From Terriglobia bacterium (GTDB taxonomy: Bacteria; Acidobacteriota; Terriglobia; Acidiferrales; UBA7541): 64,000 nt of DNA. The translations under genes were made by a program, and so were the position numbers. The stretch covers positions 23,411 through 87,410 of the forward strand of contig JAIQGG010000008.1 in NCBI GenBank assembly GCA_020072785.1, in the 5' to 3' direction. Of the stretch, positions 24,803 through 35,042 are shown one piece after another. Positions within the stretch are counted from its first letter, which is position 1. Each line of letters starts with the position of its first letter. The notes under the pieces were generated by a model that did not search any database, had not been told where the DNA came from, and saw only the letters and a program-made list of their open reading frames with translations.

Positions 24803-27094
24803 TTAGTGGGGACTGCGGTTCGACCCGCCCGAGCCACGCGAAGATGGTGCGGAAGAACCGCGCGAGCCGCCACCGGAGCTGCCACGCGGGGCGGAGTAGC
24901 CGCGGCCAGAACCGCCGGAACTCCGCGGCGGTGCCGAGTAGGAGCGCTCGCGCGGCGCGGAATACGTCCGCGGAGCCGAGTACGTACGCGGTGCGGGCGC
25001 CGAATAGCGCGGGCTGTCCGGCACGCGCGACCCCCGGTCATACGAAGGCGCTGGGCGCGAGTACACCGGCGGCTCATACGAGCGGCTTGGCCGCTCCACG
25101 GAGCGTTGCGCCGGGCTGTTTTCGTAGCGCGGTTGTGGCGCGCCTCGCTCGTACGACCGCTCATTTCTCGGTGACGTCTGCGGCGCTCTGGACGCGCCAC
25201 GGTCCACGTTGCCCATGGGCCGAACGTCGGACACGCCAGCAGCCGAGCCGCCGCCGCGCGCCCACGGCGGACGATCGGCTTGGGTCATGCTCCCTGCGCG
25301 CATGCGCGGTGTTCCGGCGGGTTGCGATGCGGACGCCCGCTGGCTGTACCGTGCGTCATTATTCTGCACGCTCGGCGGCACGCCCGAGCGGACGCCGCCC
25401 GAATTGCGCACCTGCGACTGCGGCGAGATCATCGCGCCGCGGCTGTTCTGTCCGTAGCGCTGCGGCTTGTCCGTCGCCAGCTCGCGCTGCCGCGGCGACA
25501 TCGGCGCCACGTCCGGCACCCCGGAACGCCCGGCTCTTGGCCCAACAGTGGGCCCGGCCTGGGGCCTGCCGAGCGGCCCGGCGTTTGGTGCTGCCGTCGG
25601 AGCGCGCTTCGCCGTCGGCCAGCCTGCATTGGCCGAACGCACGGGGAGATTGCGTGCCGCCGTGGCGGGCTGGGTACGCGTGAAGACCGCGCGGTTTTCG
25701 ATGGCCCTCGGCGGCATCGCCACGCGCGCGCCTGCCGATGCGCCCAGCATGCTGCGCTGCGTCGGCACCGGCATGTTGGCCAGCCCGCGCGGATTGATTT
25801 GTGCGTTGCGCAACTCCCCCGGCGTCAGACGCAGCGCCGCACGATTCACGGCTTGGGCGTTGACGAAGGTGCGCTGCGGCACCGCCGTCACGGCATTGAC
25901 GTTCCGCGCGTTCGCGTAATGAAAATTCCTCCCGCCGTTCCCATTGATGATGTTGATGTTGTTGATCGTGGTGTTGGTGACGTTGACCCGCGTGATGTAG
26001 TTCCTGCTGGAGCGATACCAGGGATGGTACGGTTCGCCATAGCCCAGCGGGAACCAGCCCACTGCCCCGCCCCAGCCGCCGCCGAAGCCCAGCGAAACAC
26101 CCCAGTGCGATCCGCCGATGAAGGCCACCAGCGCCGGCGCATATACCGGTCGCACATACATCGGGCCGGGGCACCAGCCCCAGCTGTTGCCGACATAGGC
26201 CCAGCGGCCGTAGTGGAACGGCGCAAAGCCCCACGGCTCGTAGTCAATCCACGTCCAGCCCCACGGGCCCACCCACGACCAGTAGCCATAGCGATACGGC
26301 GCCCAGCCCGCCGCTACCCCCGTGGGATACCACATCGGCCCGTAGCCTGGCACCACCCGCCAGGAGCCGTAATCGTCGAGATCTTCGTAGCCCACTACGT
26401 CGCGCGAAACGTAGCGCGCGGAAACCGAGCGCTCCTCGCGCACGTCGCGCTCCATCGCCCAGCGGTCAAACTTGTCCGGGCGCGGCGCCGGCAACACGCT
26501 GTATTCCAGCTTCTCTGTGCCCCGGAATTCTGCGCGTTCGCCTTCGCGCACCTTGTAGCTGCTCCCGCCGGCGGTGATCTCACCCTCGCCGCGGAAGACG
26601 CTCACCCCGGTGAAATCTCCGGCTTCGTTTACGTCCACGCGGAAGTCTCCCGCCTGGGTCACCGTAAACGCCAGGTTCGGCGTGTCCACTTCATCGAGAT
26701 CGCCGCTGCGCAGTTCGCGCACCCGAAAATTGATCGCGCCTTCCGCCATGCGCATCTGCGTGGTGCGTTCATCCAGGTTGAGGAAAGAGAGCGCGGTGCT
26801 GCCGTCCAGGTGAATAGCCGCCGAGCCAGCTTGCAACTCAACCCGCGCGTCGGAGTCGCTCCACAGGCGGTCCCCGACGGTCACCGGGCGGTTGATCACC
26901 GCATTGCCCCACTCGCCCTCCCCGCCGGGCTGGAAGGAGACCGATCCATGCAGATAACTGATACGCGCCACGCGTGTGGGTGGATCGTTTTCGTCCGCAC
27001 GGGCTGCGCTGGCAAAGCTCAGTAAACAGGTAAGACCCAGGACCGGGGCCAAAAGCATGGCCGGCAGTATCTTAGGGATGAAGGCGTTCTTCAT
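24803..27094 (-). CDS. secreted FecR-like protein with Ser/Gly/Arg/Tyr-rich tail
   Basis: About 763 residues from ATG 27094 (MKNAFIPKILPAML), chosen because a purine-rich AGAGGGGGATTGCA precedes it and a signal peptide follows. The head has the same order as the neighbouring paralogue: FecR-like domain (RVARISYLHGSVSFQPGG, GDRLWSDSDARVEL), Trp/Tyr-rich block (YGPMWYPTGVAAGWAPYRYG) and Asn/Thr-rich strand (RVNVTNTTINNINI). The tail is different: Ser, Gly, Arg, Pro and Tyr repeats such as SAPRTYSAPRERSYSAP ending in GGSRGSSAPSSRGSGGS. Such a tail should be disordered. The tandem pair suggests duplication followed by tail swapping. No enzyme motif is visible. Confidence 0.75.
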   Translation of the reverse strand: MKNAFIPKILPAMLLAPVLGLTCLLSFASAARADENDPPTRVARISYLHGSVSFQPGGEGEWGNAVINRPVTVGDRLWSDSDARVELQAGSAAIHLDGSTALSFLNLDERTTQMRMAEGAINFRVRELRSGDLDEVDTPNLAFTVTQAGDFRVDVNEAGDFTGVSVFRGEGEITAGGSSYKVREGERAEFRGTEKLEYSVLPAPRPDKFDRWAMERDVREERSVSARYVSRDVVGYEDLDDYGSWRVVPGYGPMWYPTGVAAGWAPYRYGYWSWVGPWGWTWIDYEPWGFAPFHYGRWAYVGNSWGWCPGPMYVRPVYAPALVAFIGGSHWGVSLGFGGGWGGAVGWFPLGYGEPYHPWYRSSRNYITRVNVTNTTINNINIINGNGGRNFHYANARNVNAVTAVPQRTFVNAQAVNRAALRLTPGELRNAQINPRGLANMPVPTQRSMLGASAGARVAMPPRAIENRAVFTRTQPATAARNLPVRSANAGWPTAKRAPTAAPNAGPLGRPQAGPTVGPRAGRSGVPDVAPMSPRQRELATDKPQRYGQNSRGAMISPQSQVRNSGGVRSGVPPSVQNNDARYSQRASASQPAGTPRMRAGSMTQADRPPWARGGGSAAGVSDVRPMGNVDRGASRAPQTSPRNERSYERGAPQPRYENSPAQRSVERPSRSYEPPVYSRPAPSYDRGSRVPDSPRYSAPAPRTYSAPRTYSAPRERSYSAPPRSSGGSGRGYSAPRGSSGGGSRGSSAPSSRGSGGSNRSPH

Positions 27095-27306
27095 TGCAAT
27101 CCCCCTCTTCTCGGCACTGGCTGAGAGCGGCCGAAACGAGTATCTCGCCACTTCTATCCACCTAAACCCGGCCGGGGGAAAGAAGTTGCCGCTGAAAATA
27201 GGCCGGAACCTAATAAATGCAGGATAAAAAGGGGGTTAGGCCAGCAAAATACTAGTACTCGCTAGGCAGACCACCCTTGAATCCTCATCCCGCACGCCCT
27301 CTGTCC

Positions 27307-27981
27307 CTACCTGCCCCCGCCAATCTGATAACCTACACCCCGCACAGTGCGGATAAGCGGTCGGGGAAAGCCTTCGTCCACCTTGCCGCGAACGTAGTTA
27401 ATGTACACGTCCACAACGTTGGTGGGTGCTTCGCCCTTTAAACCCCAGACCTGCTCCACGATCGAGGTGCGGTTCACCGGCTGCCCGGAGTGCTGCATCA
27501 GGCACTCCAGCAGTGCGAATTCCTTGGGGGTGAGCTCGATGGGCCGCCCGCCGCGCTGCACCTTGCGCTCCACGCGGTCCAGTTCGAGATCCTCCACCTG
27601 CAGATGAACGGAAAGCGGGCGGCTGCTGCGGCGCAGCAGCGCGCGGACGCGCGCCGCCAGCTCTGCGAAGGAAAAGGGCTTGCCCAGATAGTCGTCCGCG
27701 CCGGCATCGAGCCCGCGCACCCGCGCGTCCACGGGCGAATCGCCGGTCACGATGAGCACGGGCAGATCAGGCTTGCGTTCGCGGATGTGCCGGAGGACGC
27801 CGAGGCCGCTTTCCCCGGGCAACCCCAAATCCAAAATGAGCAGATCGAAGAGCTGCTCTTCGGCGCGGCGCCGCGCTTCGAGACCGTCGGATACGACCTC
27901 CACCGTGAAATGTTCCTGCTGGAGGCGATCCTTTAGAAATTCCGCTAGCGGCTGATCATCTTCCGCAACAAGGATTCGCAT
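27307..27981 (-). CDS. OmpR/PhoB-family response regulator (orphan)
   Basis: 224 residues from MRILVAEDDQ. The receiver domain has acidic residues 8-9, phospho-acceptor D51 in LILDLGLPGESG, T79 and K101 (LGKPFSF). The C-terminal winged helix (LTPKEFALLECLMQHSGQPVNRTSIVEQVW and VDVYINYVRGKVD...IRTVRGVGYQI) is the standard OmpR DNA-binding fold. The preferred start drops 16 upstream residues that look non-coding. No histidine kinase gene is adjacent, so the partner must lie elsewhere. Target genes are unknown; proximity to the FecR-like envelope proteins does not prove a link. Confidence 0.92.
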   Translation of the reverse strand: MRILVAEDDQPLAEFLKDRLQQEHFTVEVVSDGLEARRRAEEQLFDLLILDLGLPGESGLGVLRHIRERKPDLPVLIVTGDSPVDARVRGLDAGADDYLGKPFSFAELAARVRALLRRSSRPLSVHLQVEDLELDRVERKVQRGGRPIELTPKEFALLECLMQHSGQPVNRTSIVEQVWGLKGEAPTNVVDVYINYVRGKVDEGFPRPLIRTVRGVGYQIGGGR

Positions 27982-28266
27982 GGTCGGACACTTCTGCTTG
28001 CAAGGCTTTCTGGAAGGGGGACAACCCAAGTGTGGCCGCTTGCCCCACGGAAGTCAACGCGGAGTGCGCCCGCACCCCGCGGCGGAGATGGCCGGCGGCA
28101 ACTCTCCTGAAAACTTTTTCTGGCGGCATTTCCGTTGCCGCCTCAGGGCGCCTAACTGCCTCGCATTCATTACTTCCGCCGGCGCAAACATAGAATTCAA
28201 CTGCGTTCCCTCAGCGTGCTGGACAGGATCACCGAACGCTCCGGCCGGACTGGCAAGGGATCTCTC
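27982..28266. other. intergenic region
   Basis: About 285 bp upstream of the response regulator. It contains GC-rich stretches and no gene. No clear operator or promoter was identified. Confidence 0.35.
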
Positions 28267-28686
28267 TTAAGAGTGCGAAACGAAAATGGAAAATTTCTTA
28301 CTAACCGCGGAGAACTGAGTGAGGAAAGTTTTACCCAGCGCTGCCGTGCGCCGTTGGAACGTCATCTCGCAGATACCCTTGCCGCACGGAAACTGAAAGA
28401 GGATGCGGTGTCCCGGAGCAATCTTGGCCCGCGGACTCTCCTTCTTGTCGGCCAGCACCAGCCACTCCCCGATCACCAGGTAACTTCCTTCCCGCCCGTG
28501 GATTTCATACCGCCCATCCTCGGTCAGGATCAGCGGCTGGCTCTTGCACGGCACCGCCTTCCCTCGAATTTTGGCGCTCACACACTGATAGCGCCCGGAT
28601 ACCTTTGCCTGGGCGCGGCTGCACGGCGCCTGCAGAAAAAATGAGACGCCGAGAACAACCAGGATGGTCGAAGCGAGCCGGGGCAT
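28267..28686 (-). CDS. small secreted protein of unknown function
   Basis: 139 residues with a signal peptide (MPRLASTILVVLGVSFFLQAP, cleavage probably near CSRAQA). The mature part has four cysteines (YQCVS, VPCKS, FPCGKGICEM) that could form two disulfides, and a beta-rich pattern (RYEIHGREGSYLVIGEWLVL). I do not recognise the family. The genes on either side are read in the same direction but are well separated, so it is probably its own unit. The periplasmic or extracellular location is well supported; the role is not known. Confidence 0.6.
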   Translation of the reverse strand: MPRLASTILVVLGVSFFLQAPCSRAQAKVSGRYQCVSAKIRGKAVPCKSQPLILTEDGRYEIHGREGSYLVIGEWLVLADKKESPRAKIAPGHRILFQFPCGKGICEMTFQRRTAALGKTFLTQFSAVSKKFSIFVSHS

Positions 28687-28910
28687 GGGAAGGCAAACCT
28701 CCCGGCCGAGTCGCAGCTTTCCGAGCGCGAACCCGGGCGCCCAACGTACTGCAAGACCCGTTCCACACCGGCCCGCAATTATCTGCTTTATTCAAAACAG
28801 TTTAGAGATACACGCAGGATTCTCAACCGCCCGGGCAACGGAACAGTGCTTCCTACCTGCATACTACGAGAAACCATTTGCCCTCTCCCGGGCCATCCCG
28901 GCCCCGGTTC
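28687..28910. other. intergenic region
   Basis: About 224 bp between the small secreted protein gene and the end of the gamma-glutamyltransferase gene. Nothing recognisable is seen in it. Confidence 0.35.
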
Positions 28911-30599
28911 CTACTCCGCAGGAAGCTCCGCCACCGCAGCTCCATCCTTGCGTGGGTCCGACGCCCCATAGTTCACCCCCGCCGCAAAATCCCGCAGCAC
29001 CGCCTGTCCTCCCCCCACCACGCTCCCGGCAAACGCTCCGCGCAGTTCGATCTGGTGCCCCTTGGCCGCCAGCGCCGTCCGCTCCTTCTCCGCAATGCGG
29101 TTCTCCATCGCCACATCGCAGCCCGCGAAGGTGTGCTTGCTGAATCTCGGCGCTTCCAGCGCCGCCTGTATGTTCATCTTGAAATCCACCACGTTGGCCA
29201 CGAACTGCGCGTGCGCTTGCGATTGGTTCCACCCGCCCATGATCCCGAACGCGATCCGCGTCTCGCCTTTTTCCGCGAACGCCGGAATGATCGTGTGCAG
29301 CGGCCGCTTCCGCCCCGCCAGCGCATTGGGCGTCCCCGCCTCCAGGTTGAACAGCGCCCCGCGGTCTTGCAGCGCAAATCCCGTCCCCGGCGCCACCATC
29401 CCCGATCCGAAATGTTCATAGTTGCTCTGGATCAGCGACACCATGTTCCCCTCGCGGTCCACCACGCTCAGGTACGTCGTCTCGCTTCCCCCGCGAATCT
29501 CTCCCGCCCCCACATTACAATTGGCGTGCTCCGCATCGATCCGTTTCGCCCGCTCCGCCGCCCACTCCTTCGACAGCAGTGTCCCCACCGGCAGCTTCTG
29601 TCCCCGCGGCTCCCCGATGTACCGCGCCAGATCCGCGTATGCCAGCTTCTTCGCCTCGATCATCGCGTGCAGCGCCTTCGCCGAGCCGAACCCGTACTCC
29701 CCTAGCGGAAACGTCTCCATAATGTTGAGCATCTCCAGCGCCGCCAGCCCCTGCCCGTTCGGCGGAAGCTCGTACACCGTCCACCCGCGGTACGTCGTGG
29801 CGATCGGCTCCACCCATTCGCTCGAATACTCCGCCAGGTCCTCGGCGGTCATCGTCCCGCCGTGGCTCTTCATCATCGCCAGAATTTTTTTCGCAATCGC
29901 TCCCTTGTAGAATGCGTCGCGCCCCTGCTCCCCAATCTGCTGCAGCGACCACGCCAGATCCGGATTGCGGAATACTTCGCCGATGCGCGGCGCGCGCCCC
30001 TGCATCAGATAGGTGGCCGCGGCGGCTTCGTTCTTCTGCAGAAGTTCAATAGACTCACCCCAGAAGCCGGCAGTCAGCTCCGTCACCGGGAAACCCTCCT
30101 GCGCCGTGCGCACCGCCGGCCCCAGGTCCTCCCCCAGCTTCTTCCGCCCAAACCGCTCCGCCAGTTTCTGCCAGCCATCCACCACGCCCGGCACCGTGAT
30201 CGCCTGCACCCCGAACTGCGGCATCTCCGTAAATCCCTGCTGGCGCAGAAATTCGATGCTCAGCCCCTTCGGCGCCCACCCGCTGGCGTTCAATCCATAG
30301 AGCTTCCCGCTCTTCGCCTCATAGTAAATGACGAACAGATCCCCGCCGATCCCGTTCATCATCGGCGCCACCACGCCCATCATGGCGTTCGCCGCGATCG
30401 CCGCATCCGCCGCGTTCCCCCCGCGCTCCAGCATCCGCGCCCCGGCCTGCGCCGCCAGCGGCGATTCCGCCGCCACGATCCCGTCGCGCGAGATCACCAT
30501 CGACCGCCCCTGCTCCCGGTCCTGCCCTTTCGCCATCGGTATCACCGCCATCCCCGCCGCCAAGCACAGAAAAACAATCAGCCTGCGAGAGTTACGCAT
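28911..30599 (-). CDS. ggt: gamma-glutamyltransferase
   Basis: 562 residues from ATG 30599, which is preceded by AGAGGAG. A signal peptide (residues 1-25) sends it to the periplasm. The N-terminal GGNAADAAIAA motif and the autoprocessing site ETTYLSVVD are present. T374 should become the N-terminal nucleophile of the small subunit after self-cleavage, by analogy with the E. coli enzyme. The substrate loop GSGMVAPGTGFALQDRG matches the family. The enzyme transfers or hydrolyses the gamma-glutamyl group of glutathione and similar peptides. It follows the OmpA-like gene but is separated from it by a strong terminator, so it is likely transcribed alone. Confidence 0.92.
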   Translation of the reverse strand: MRNSRRLIVFLCLAAGMAVIPMAKGQDREQGRSMVISRDGIVAAESPLAAQAGARMLERGGNAADAAIAANAMMGVVAPMMNGIGGDLFVIYYEAKSGKLYGLNASGWAPKGLSIEFLRQQGFTEMPQFGVQAITVPGVVDGWQKLAERFGRKKLGEDLGPAVRTAQEGFPVTELTAGFWGESIELLQKNEAAAATYLMQGRAPRIGEVFRNPDLAWSLQQIGEQGRDAFYKGAIAKKILAMMKSHGGTMTAEDLAEYSSEWVEPIATTYRGWTVYELPPNGQGLAALEMLNIMETFPLGEYGFGSAKALHAMIEAKKLAYADLARYIGEPRGQKLPVGTLLSKEWAAERAKRIDAEHANCNVGAGEIRGGSETTYLSVVDREGNMVSLIQSNYEHFGSGMVAPGTGFALQDRGALFNLEAGTPNALAGRKRPLHTIIPAFAEKGETRIAFGIMGGWNQSQAHAQFVANVVDFKMNIQAALEAPRFSKHTFAGCDVAMENRIAEKERTALAAKGHQIELRGAFAGSVVGGGQAVLRDFAAGVNYGASDPRKDGAAVAELPAE

Positions 30600-30649
30600 G
30601 TTTCTCCTCTGTCTTTTCACCCGCGTTTCGCATTCTACATCCGTCACGC

Positions 30650-30680
30650 AAAAAGCCGGGAGCCTTCTCCGGCTCCCGGC
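30650..30680 (-). terminator. rho-independent terminator after the OmpA-like gene
   Basis: Minus strand: GCCGGGAGCC - GGAGAA - GGCTCCCGGC, a perfect 10-bp stem followed by TTTTT. It ends the transcript of the OmpA-like gene just before the ggt leader. Confidence 0.92.
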
Positions 30681-30714
30681 CTCCCGGGCCTTGCCATCAC
30701 CGTTGATTCCACAC

Positions 30715-32337
30715 CTACTGCCGCGCCAGCTCCACCCTCCGGTTCCGCGCGCGCCCCTCCATCGTCTCGTTCGTGTCGGCAGGCCGCGAGGCTCCGTAGC
30801 CCGCCGTCGTCAGGTTGTTGGCTGGAATGTGGTAATCCTCCACCAGCGTTTTCTTCACCGCCGCCGCACGCTGCTCCGACAGTCCCTGGTTGAACGCGTC
30901 TCCGCCCACGTTGTCCGTGTGCCCTTCCACGCGCAGCACCCAGTCCGGATGCGCCTTCATCACTTCCGCGATTTCATCCAGCGTCGGCTTCGATTGCGGC
31001 CGGATCTTTGCGCTCGCGAAGTCAAAGTAGATGCCGTAGACCTTGACGTTTTCCTTCTTGGCCAGCTTCTCCTCCATCTGCTGAGCCTCCGTCGACCCGT
31101 TCCCCTCATTCTTTTCCGCGGGGGCATACCGGATGTTCACCACCTGCAGCCGGTCCGTGTCTCCCAGCTTCCAGGCCAGCGACAAGGGATTATCCGGATC
31201 ATCCAGGAAATAGAAATCGGCCTTCGTATCGTCATCCGAGGTGCACGTCGCCCGCACCGCCGGCAGCTCCACCGGTTCGTTGTTCAGCAGCACCGGAAAC
31301 GCCGCGTCCTTATCCCCCACGCGTTTCAATTGGCAGCTCGCTTTCGACAGTTTCTCCATCTCGGCCTTCGACTTGGCCATCTCCTCCTTGTCCTTCGCGT
31401 TGCCTCCCATGCCGTCCGTCATCGCGCCGATCCCGTTCAGCAGACCGCCCAGCGCTCCCATCAACCCTCCCTGCTGGTAGCGGAACGCCGTCTCTCCCTT
31501 GGTCTTCAGGTCATTCAGTACCGCCGCCGAAACCCCGATCGCTGTCGAGCCCGGCAGCGTTTCCGGCATGCGTTCCCCGAAATTCTGCTGATACTCCCGC
31601 GCATTCTGCAGATCCTCGCGCAGGATCCGCCGTGACGCGTGCACCGGCTGGTTTCCGGGCTTCGGCTTGGCCCCGCCGGCGGACTCCTCCTTCGCGAACG
31701 GGTTCTCCGGTTCCGGAACGTTGTCCGCCGAATACTTCAGGGTCACGCTGTCGTTCGTCACGCTCACGATTTCCTTGATCGACTCGTAGTCGCCGGCATA
31801 CTGCGCTACCGCGGTGACCACCGTCAGCCCTTTGCGCAGCGGTACCAGCTCTGTCCCCGCCCCGGCACCGCCATTCCCCGCAGCCCCGGAAAGCGCACCG
31901 CCCGCTGGCACTCCTGCCGCGCCCGGCCACTCCTTGAACTCCGGAAACGCCTCCTTCAGCTTCTTCGACTCGCCCCCCGCCGGTGCTTTCCCCCCCAGCG
32001 CCTCCGCCATCTTCCCGATGTCGTTCGACTTGTAGGCCTGCTTGATCTCGTCCGCCTTCTTCTTCGCCCGGTACCCCACATAGACCAGGCCGCCAATCAC
32101 CGCCACCAGCAGGAACACGAAGATCCCGGCCAGCACCAGCGCAACCTTGCCGCAGCCGCTCCCCTTCGCCGCGCCCGGCGCACCCCCTGGTGCGCCCCCT
32201 GTAGCGCTGCCCGCAGCAGCCGGCGCACTCCCGCTCCCTGCCGGACTCGTCTGCGCCCCCGCATCCAGCGGCCCGCCGCACGACTGGCAGAATCGCGTTC
32301 CCCCATCCGCCTTCGCTCCGCACTTCGGACAGAACAT
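30715..32337 (-). CDS. zinc-ribbon, membrane-anchored OmpA-family protein
   Basis: 540 residues. The first 20 contain a zinc ribbon (C3, C6, C17, C20), a Gly/Ala/Pro linker follows, then one transmembrane helix at about 64-88, a long predicted periplasmic part and a C-terminal OmpA-like domain. The last includes [35 protein letters not shown] and NRRVEL, the peptidoglycan-binding signature. This order would put the zinc ribbon in the cytoplasm and tether the cell wall to the inner membrane, similar in layout to MotB but without its plug. The middle region has lysine-rich and small-residue stretches and no known fold. The function is probably structural or linked to envelope sensing; this is inference. 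Confidence 0.85.
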   Translation of the reverse strand: MFCPKCGAKADGGTRFCQSCGGPLDAGAQTSPAGSGSAPAAAGSATGGAPGGAPGAAKGSGCGKVALVLAGIFVFLLVAVIGGLVYVGYRAKKKADEIKQAYKSNDIGKMAEALGGKAPAGGESKKLKEAFPEFKEWPGAAGVPAGGALSGAAGNGGAGAGTELVPLRKGLTVVTAVAQYAGDYESIKEIVSVTNDSVTLKYSADNVPEPENPFAKEESAGGAKPKPGNQPVHASRRILREDLQNAREYQQNFGERMPETLPGSTAIGVSAAVLNDLKTKGETAFRYQQGGLMGALGGLLNGIGAMTDGMGGNAKDKEEMAKSKAEMEKLSKASCQLKRVGDKDAAFPVLLNNEPVELPAVRATCTSDDDTKADFYFLDDPDNPLSLAWKLGDTDRLQVVNIRYAPAEKNEGNGSTEAQQMEEKLAKKENVKVYGIYFDFASAKIRPQSKPTLDEIAEVMKAHPDWVLRVEGHTDNVGGDAFNQGLSEQRAAAVKKTLVEDYHIPANNLTTAGYGASRPADTNETMEGRARNRRVELARQ

Positions 32338-32588
32338 GGCCAGGACTCCCCCCGGTCAATTTTGTGCGCGCACTATACATCACCCGCCGCCCGTTTCCCA
32401 CACTTTGCCTTCGCCACCGCTCTCCCCTCCTGCTACCCCTTTCTCCGCACACCCTCGCACCGGAACGTTTGGCAATTCCCCCGCAACACCCTAGAATTGA
32501 TTGCTGGAGGCGGCAGGGCCCGCAGCACGCCGCGTCCATCTTCGTCCCGGAGTCACCCCCAGTGCCGGAGCCACGCACACCAGCGCCA

Positions 32589-34841
32589 ATGGAACGCCAG
32601 CCCGGCACACCTGCGCCGCACAGAAAATCACCGCTCGACGCTCAGATCGACGCCCTGCTCCTCGGCCGCAACTCCGATCCCTTTGCCCTGCTCGGCCCGC
32701 ACCCTGCAACAGCTCCCGGCGACCGCGTCTGGTCCGTGCGCTTCTTCCTCCCCTGGGCCGAGGAAGCCAGCGTCCTCGTGGAAGGCACAGCGCGCGCCGT
32801 CCAAGCCCGCCGCCTCCGCCCCGAAGGCTTCTTCGAAGCCCTCGTCACCGGCCCGCCGCAGGGCGCCCTGCAACCCGCCGGCTACCGCATCCTCTACCGC
32901 GCCAACTTCGGCGAACGCTTCGAACTCCATGACGCTTACGCCTTTCCCTTTCTCCTCTCGGACCTCGACCTGCACCTCATGGGCGAAGGCCGCCACTACG
33001 ACACTTACGAAAAACTCGGCGCGCACCTGCACACCCTCGCCGGCGTTTCCGGCGTGCACTTCGCCGTCTGGGCTCCCAGCGCCCGCCGCGTCAGCGTCGT
33101 CGGCGACTTCAACCGCTGGGACGGCCGCGTCCATCCCATGCGCCCCCGCGGCTCCTCCGGCATCTGGGAGCTCTTCGTTCCCGGCCTCGCCGAAGGCGCC
33201 ATCTACAAGTTCGAAATCATCTCCCCCGCCGATGAATTGCTTCCCCTCAAAGCCGATCCCTACGCCTTCCGTTCCGAACTCCGCCCCAACACCGGCTCCG
33301 TCGTCGCCCGCATGGACATCCACCCCTGGGCCGATGCCGGCTGGATGCGCCAGCGCGAGCAGAAGAACTGGTTCGAATCCCCCATCGCCATCTACGAAGT
33401 GCATCTCGGTTCCTGGCGCCGCGTCCCCCACGAAGAACACCGCTGGCTCACCTATCGCGAACTCGCCGACCAGCTCATCCCCTACGTCAAGGAGATGGGC
33501 TACACGCACATCGAATTGCTTCCCGTCATGGAACACCCCTACGACGGTTCCTGGGGTTACCAGACCCTCGGCTATTTCTCCGCCACCAGCCGCTTCGGCT
33601 CCCCCGCCGACTTCATGGAGTTTGTGGACCGCTGCCACTGCGCCGGCATCGGCGTCCTCCTCGACTGGACTCCCGCCCATTTCCCCCGCGACGAGCACGG
33701 CCTCGCCTTCTTCGACGGCTCCCATCTTTACGAGCACTCCGACCCGCGCAAGGGCGCGCACCCGGATTGGGGCACCCTGATCTTCAACTACGGCCGCAAC
33801 GAGGTGCAGAACTACCTCATCTCCAACGCCCTCTTCTGGCTCGACAAATACCACATCGACGGCTTGCGCGTGGATGCCGTCGCCTCCATCCTCTATCTCG
33901 ATTACTCCCGCAGCGAAGGCGAATGGATCCCCAACGAATTCGGCGGCCGCGAAAATCTCGAAGCCATCTCCTTTCTAAAGCACCTCAACGAAGTCGCCCA
34001 CTCCCGTTTCCCCGGCGTCCTCACCATCGCCGAGGAGTCCACCTCCTGGCCGGGCGTTTCCCGCCCCACTTATCTCGGCGGCCTCGGCTTCAGCCTCAAG
34101 TGGAACATGGGCTGGATGAACGACACTCTCAAATACTTTTCCGCCGACCCCATCCACCGCAAATACGAACACAACAACCTCACCTTCTCCATGCTCTACG
34201 CCTTCAGCGAAAACTTCATCCTGCCTTTCTCCCACGATGAAGTCGTCCACGGCAAAGGCTCCCTGCTCAACAAAATGCCCGGCGACTTGTGGCAGCAGTT
34301 CGCCAACCTCCGCCTCCTCTACGGCTACCAGTACGCCCACCCCGGCAAAAAGCTCCTCTACATGGGCGGCGAATTCGGCCAGCGCCCCGAATGGACCGAA
34401 GCTGCCAGCCTCGACTGGCATTTCCTCCAGTACGACTCCCACCGCGGCGTCCAGAAGCTCGTCGCCGATCTCAACCGCCTCTACGCCTCTGAGCCCTCTC
34501 TCCATCAGGTCGAATTCGACTGGCACGGCTTTCAATGGATCGACTGCCACGATGCCGATAACAGTGTTTTCTCCTTCCTCCGCCTGGGCAAGAATCCCCG
34601 CGATTTCATGGTCGTCGTCGTCAATTGCACTCCCGTCGTCCGCGATGCCTATGGCATCGGCGTCCCCCACCCCGGCTTCTACCAGGAGATCCTCAACACC
34701 GACTCCGCCCTCTACGGCGGTTCCAACGTCGGCAATCGCGGCGGCGTCGCCGCTTCCTCCGAACCCTGTCACGGCCACCCCTTCTCCCTCCGCGTCACCT
34801 TACCGCCCCTCGCCGCTCTCTTCTTCAAGTGCCAACCGTAG
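32589..34841 (+). CDS. glgB: 1,4-alpha-glucan branching enzyme
   Basis: About 750 residues from ATG 32589 ([13 protein letters not shown]); the upstream frame is proline-rich and unlikely to be translated. An N-terminal branching-enzyme domain and CBM48 ([21 protein letters not shown]) precede the GH13 barrel. The barrel carries the catalytic aspartate in [18 protein letters not shown], the acid in [12 protein letters not shown] and the [13 protein letters not shown] motif with the third aspartate. The enzyme makes alpha-1,6 branches in glycogen. No other glycogen gene is beside it, so it is a stand-alone locus, although a phosphohexomutase gene lies 8 kb away. The final part has an all-beta C-terminal domain. 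Its terminator is also a GTAG-type palindrome. Confidence 0.95.
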   Translation: MERQPGTPAPHRKSPLDAQIDALLLGRNSDPFALLGPHPATAPGDRVWSVRFFLPWAEEASVLVEGTARAVQARRLRPEGFFEALVTGPPQGALQPAGYRILYRANFGERFELHDAYAFPFLLSDLDLHLMGEGRHYDTYEKLGAHLHTLAGVSGVHFAVWAPSARRVSVVGDFNRWDGRVHPMRPRGSSGIWELFVPGLAEGAIYKFEIISPADELLPLKADPYAFRSELRPNTGSVVARMDIHPWADAGWMRQREQKNWFESPIAIYEVHLGSWRRVPHEEHRWLTYRELADQLIPYVKEMGYTHIELLPVMEHPYDGSWGYQTLGYFSATSRFGSPADFMEFVDRCHCAGIGVLLDWTPAHFPRDEHGLAFFDGSHLYEHSDPRKGAHPDWGTLIFNYGRNEVQNYLISNALFWLDKYHIDGLRVDAVASILYLDYSRSEGEWIPNEFGGRENLEAISFLKHLNEVAHSRFPGVLTIAEESTSWPGVSRPTYLGGLGFSLKWNMGWMNDTLKYFSADPIHRKYEHNNLTFSMLYAFSENFILPFSHDEVVHGKGSLLNKMPGDLWQQFANLRLLYGYQYAHPGKKLLYMGGEFGQRPEWTEAASLDWHFLQYDSHRGVQKLVADLNRLYASEPSLHQVEFDWHGFQWIDCHDADNSVFSFLRLGKNPRDFMVVVVNCTPVVRDAYGIGVPHPGFYQEILNTDSALYGGSNVGNRGGVAASSEPCHGHPFSLRVTLPPLAALFFKCQP

Positions 34842-34848
34842 CTCTCCC

Positions 34849-34882
34849 GTAGCGCCGGCATGCAGCCGGCGGTTTTTCTTTT
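34849..34882 (+). terminator. terminator of glgB built from a GTAG palindrome
   Basis: GTAG followed by CGCCGGC - ATGCA - GCCGGCG and then GTTTTTCTTTT. The stem plus the T-run makes a good intrinsic terminator 8 nt past the stop codon. The GTAG head gives it the form of the REP family. Confidence 0.8.
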
Positions 34883-35042
34883 CCGTGGCGGCCACCGGCA
34901 TATATCCCGGCGCAATCGGAGGACTGCGGCTTTCGCCGCTGAGGACACTTCACCCGCATTGCCGCACGGGCCTTCTTATTCCATTCTTGCGTGGAGTAAC
35001 TTCGGGGCCTTCAACGAGGACAAAAACAACCATTACCCGGCT

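Noticed and set aside
25280..27025. Long plus-strand open frame opposite the second FecR-like gene
   Set aside because: Shadow frame rich in His/Arg/Ala with no start signal or domain.
33360..33385. A GTTCGAATCCC sequence suggesting a tRNA T-loop
   Set aside because: It lies in the glgB coding frame and has no acceptor or anticodon arms around it.
32628..33854. A 408-codon minus-strand frame opposite glgB
   Set aside because: Val/Gly/Ala/Glu-rich shadow of GC-rich coding; GlgB catalytic motifs are intact on the plus strand.
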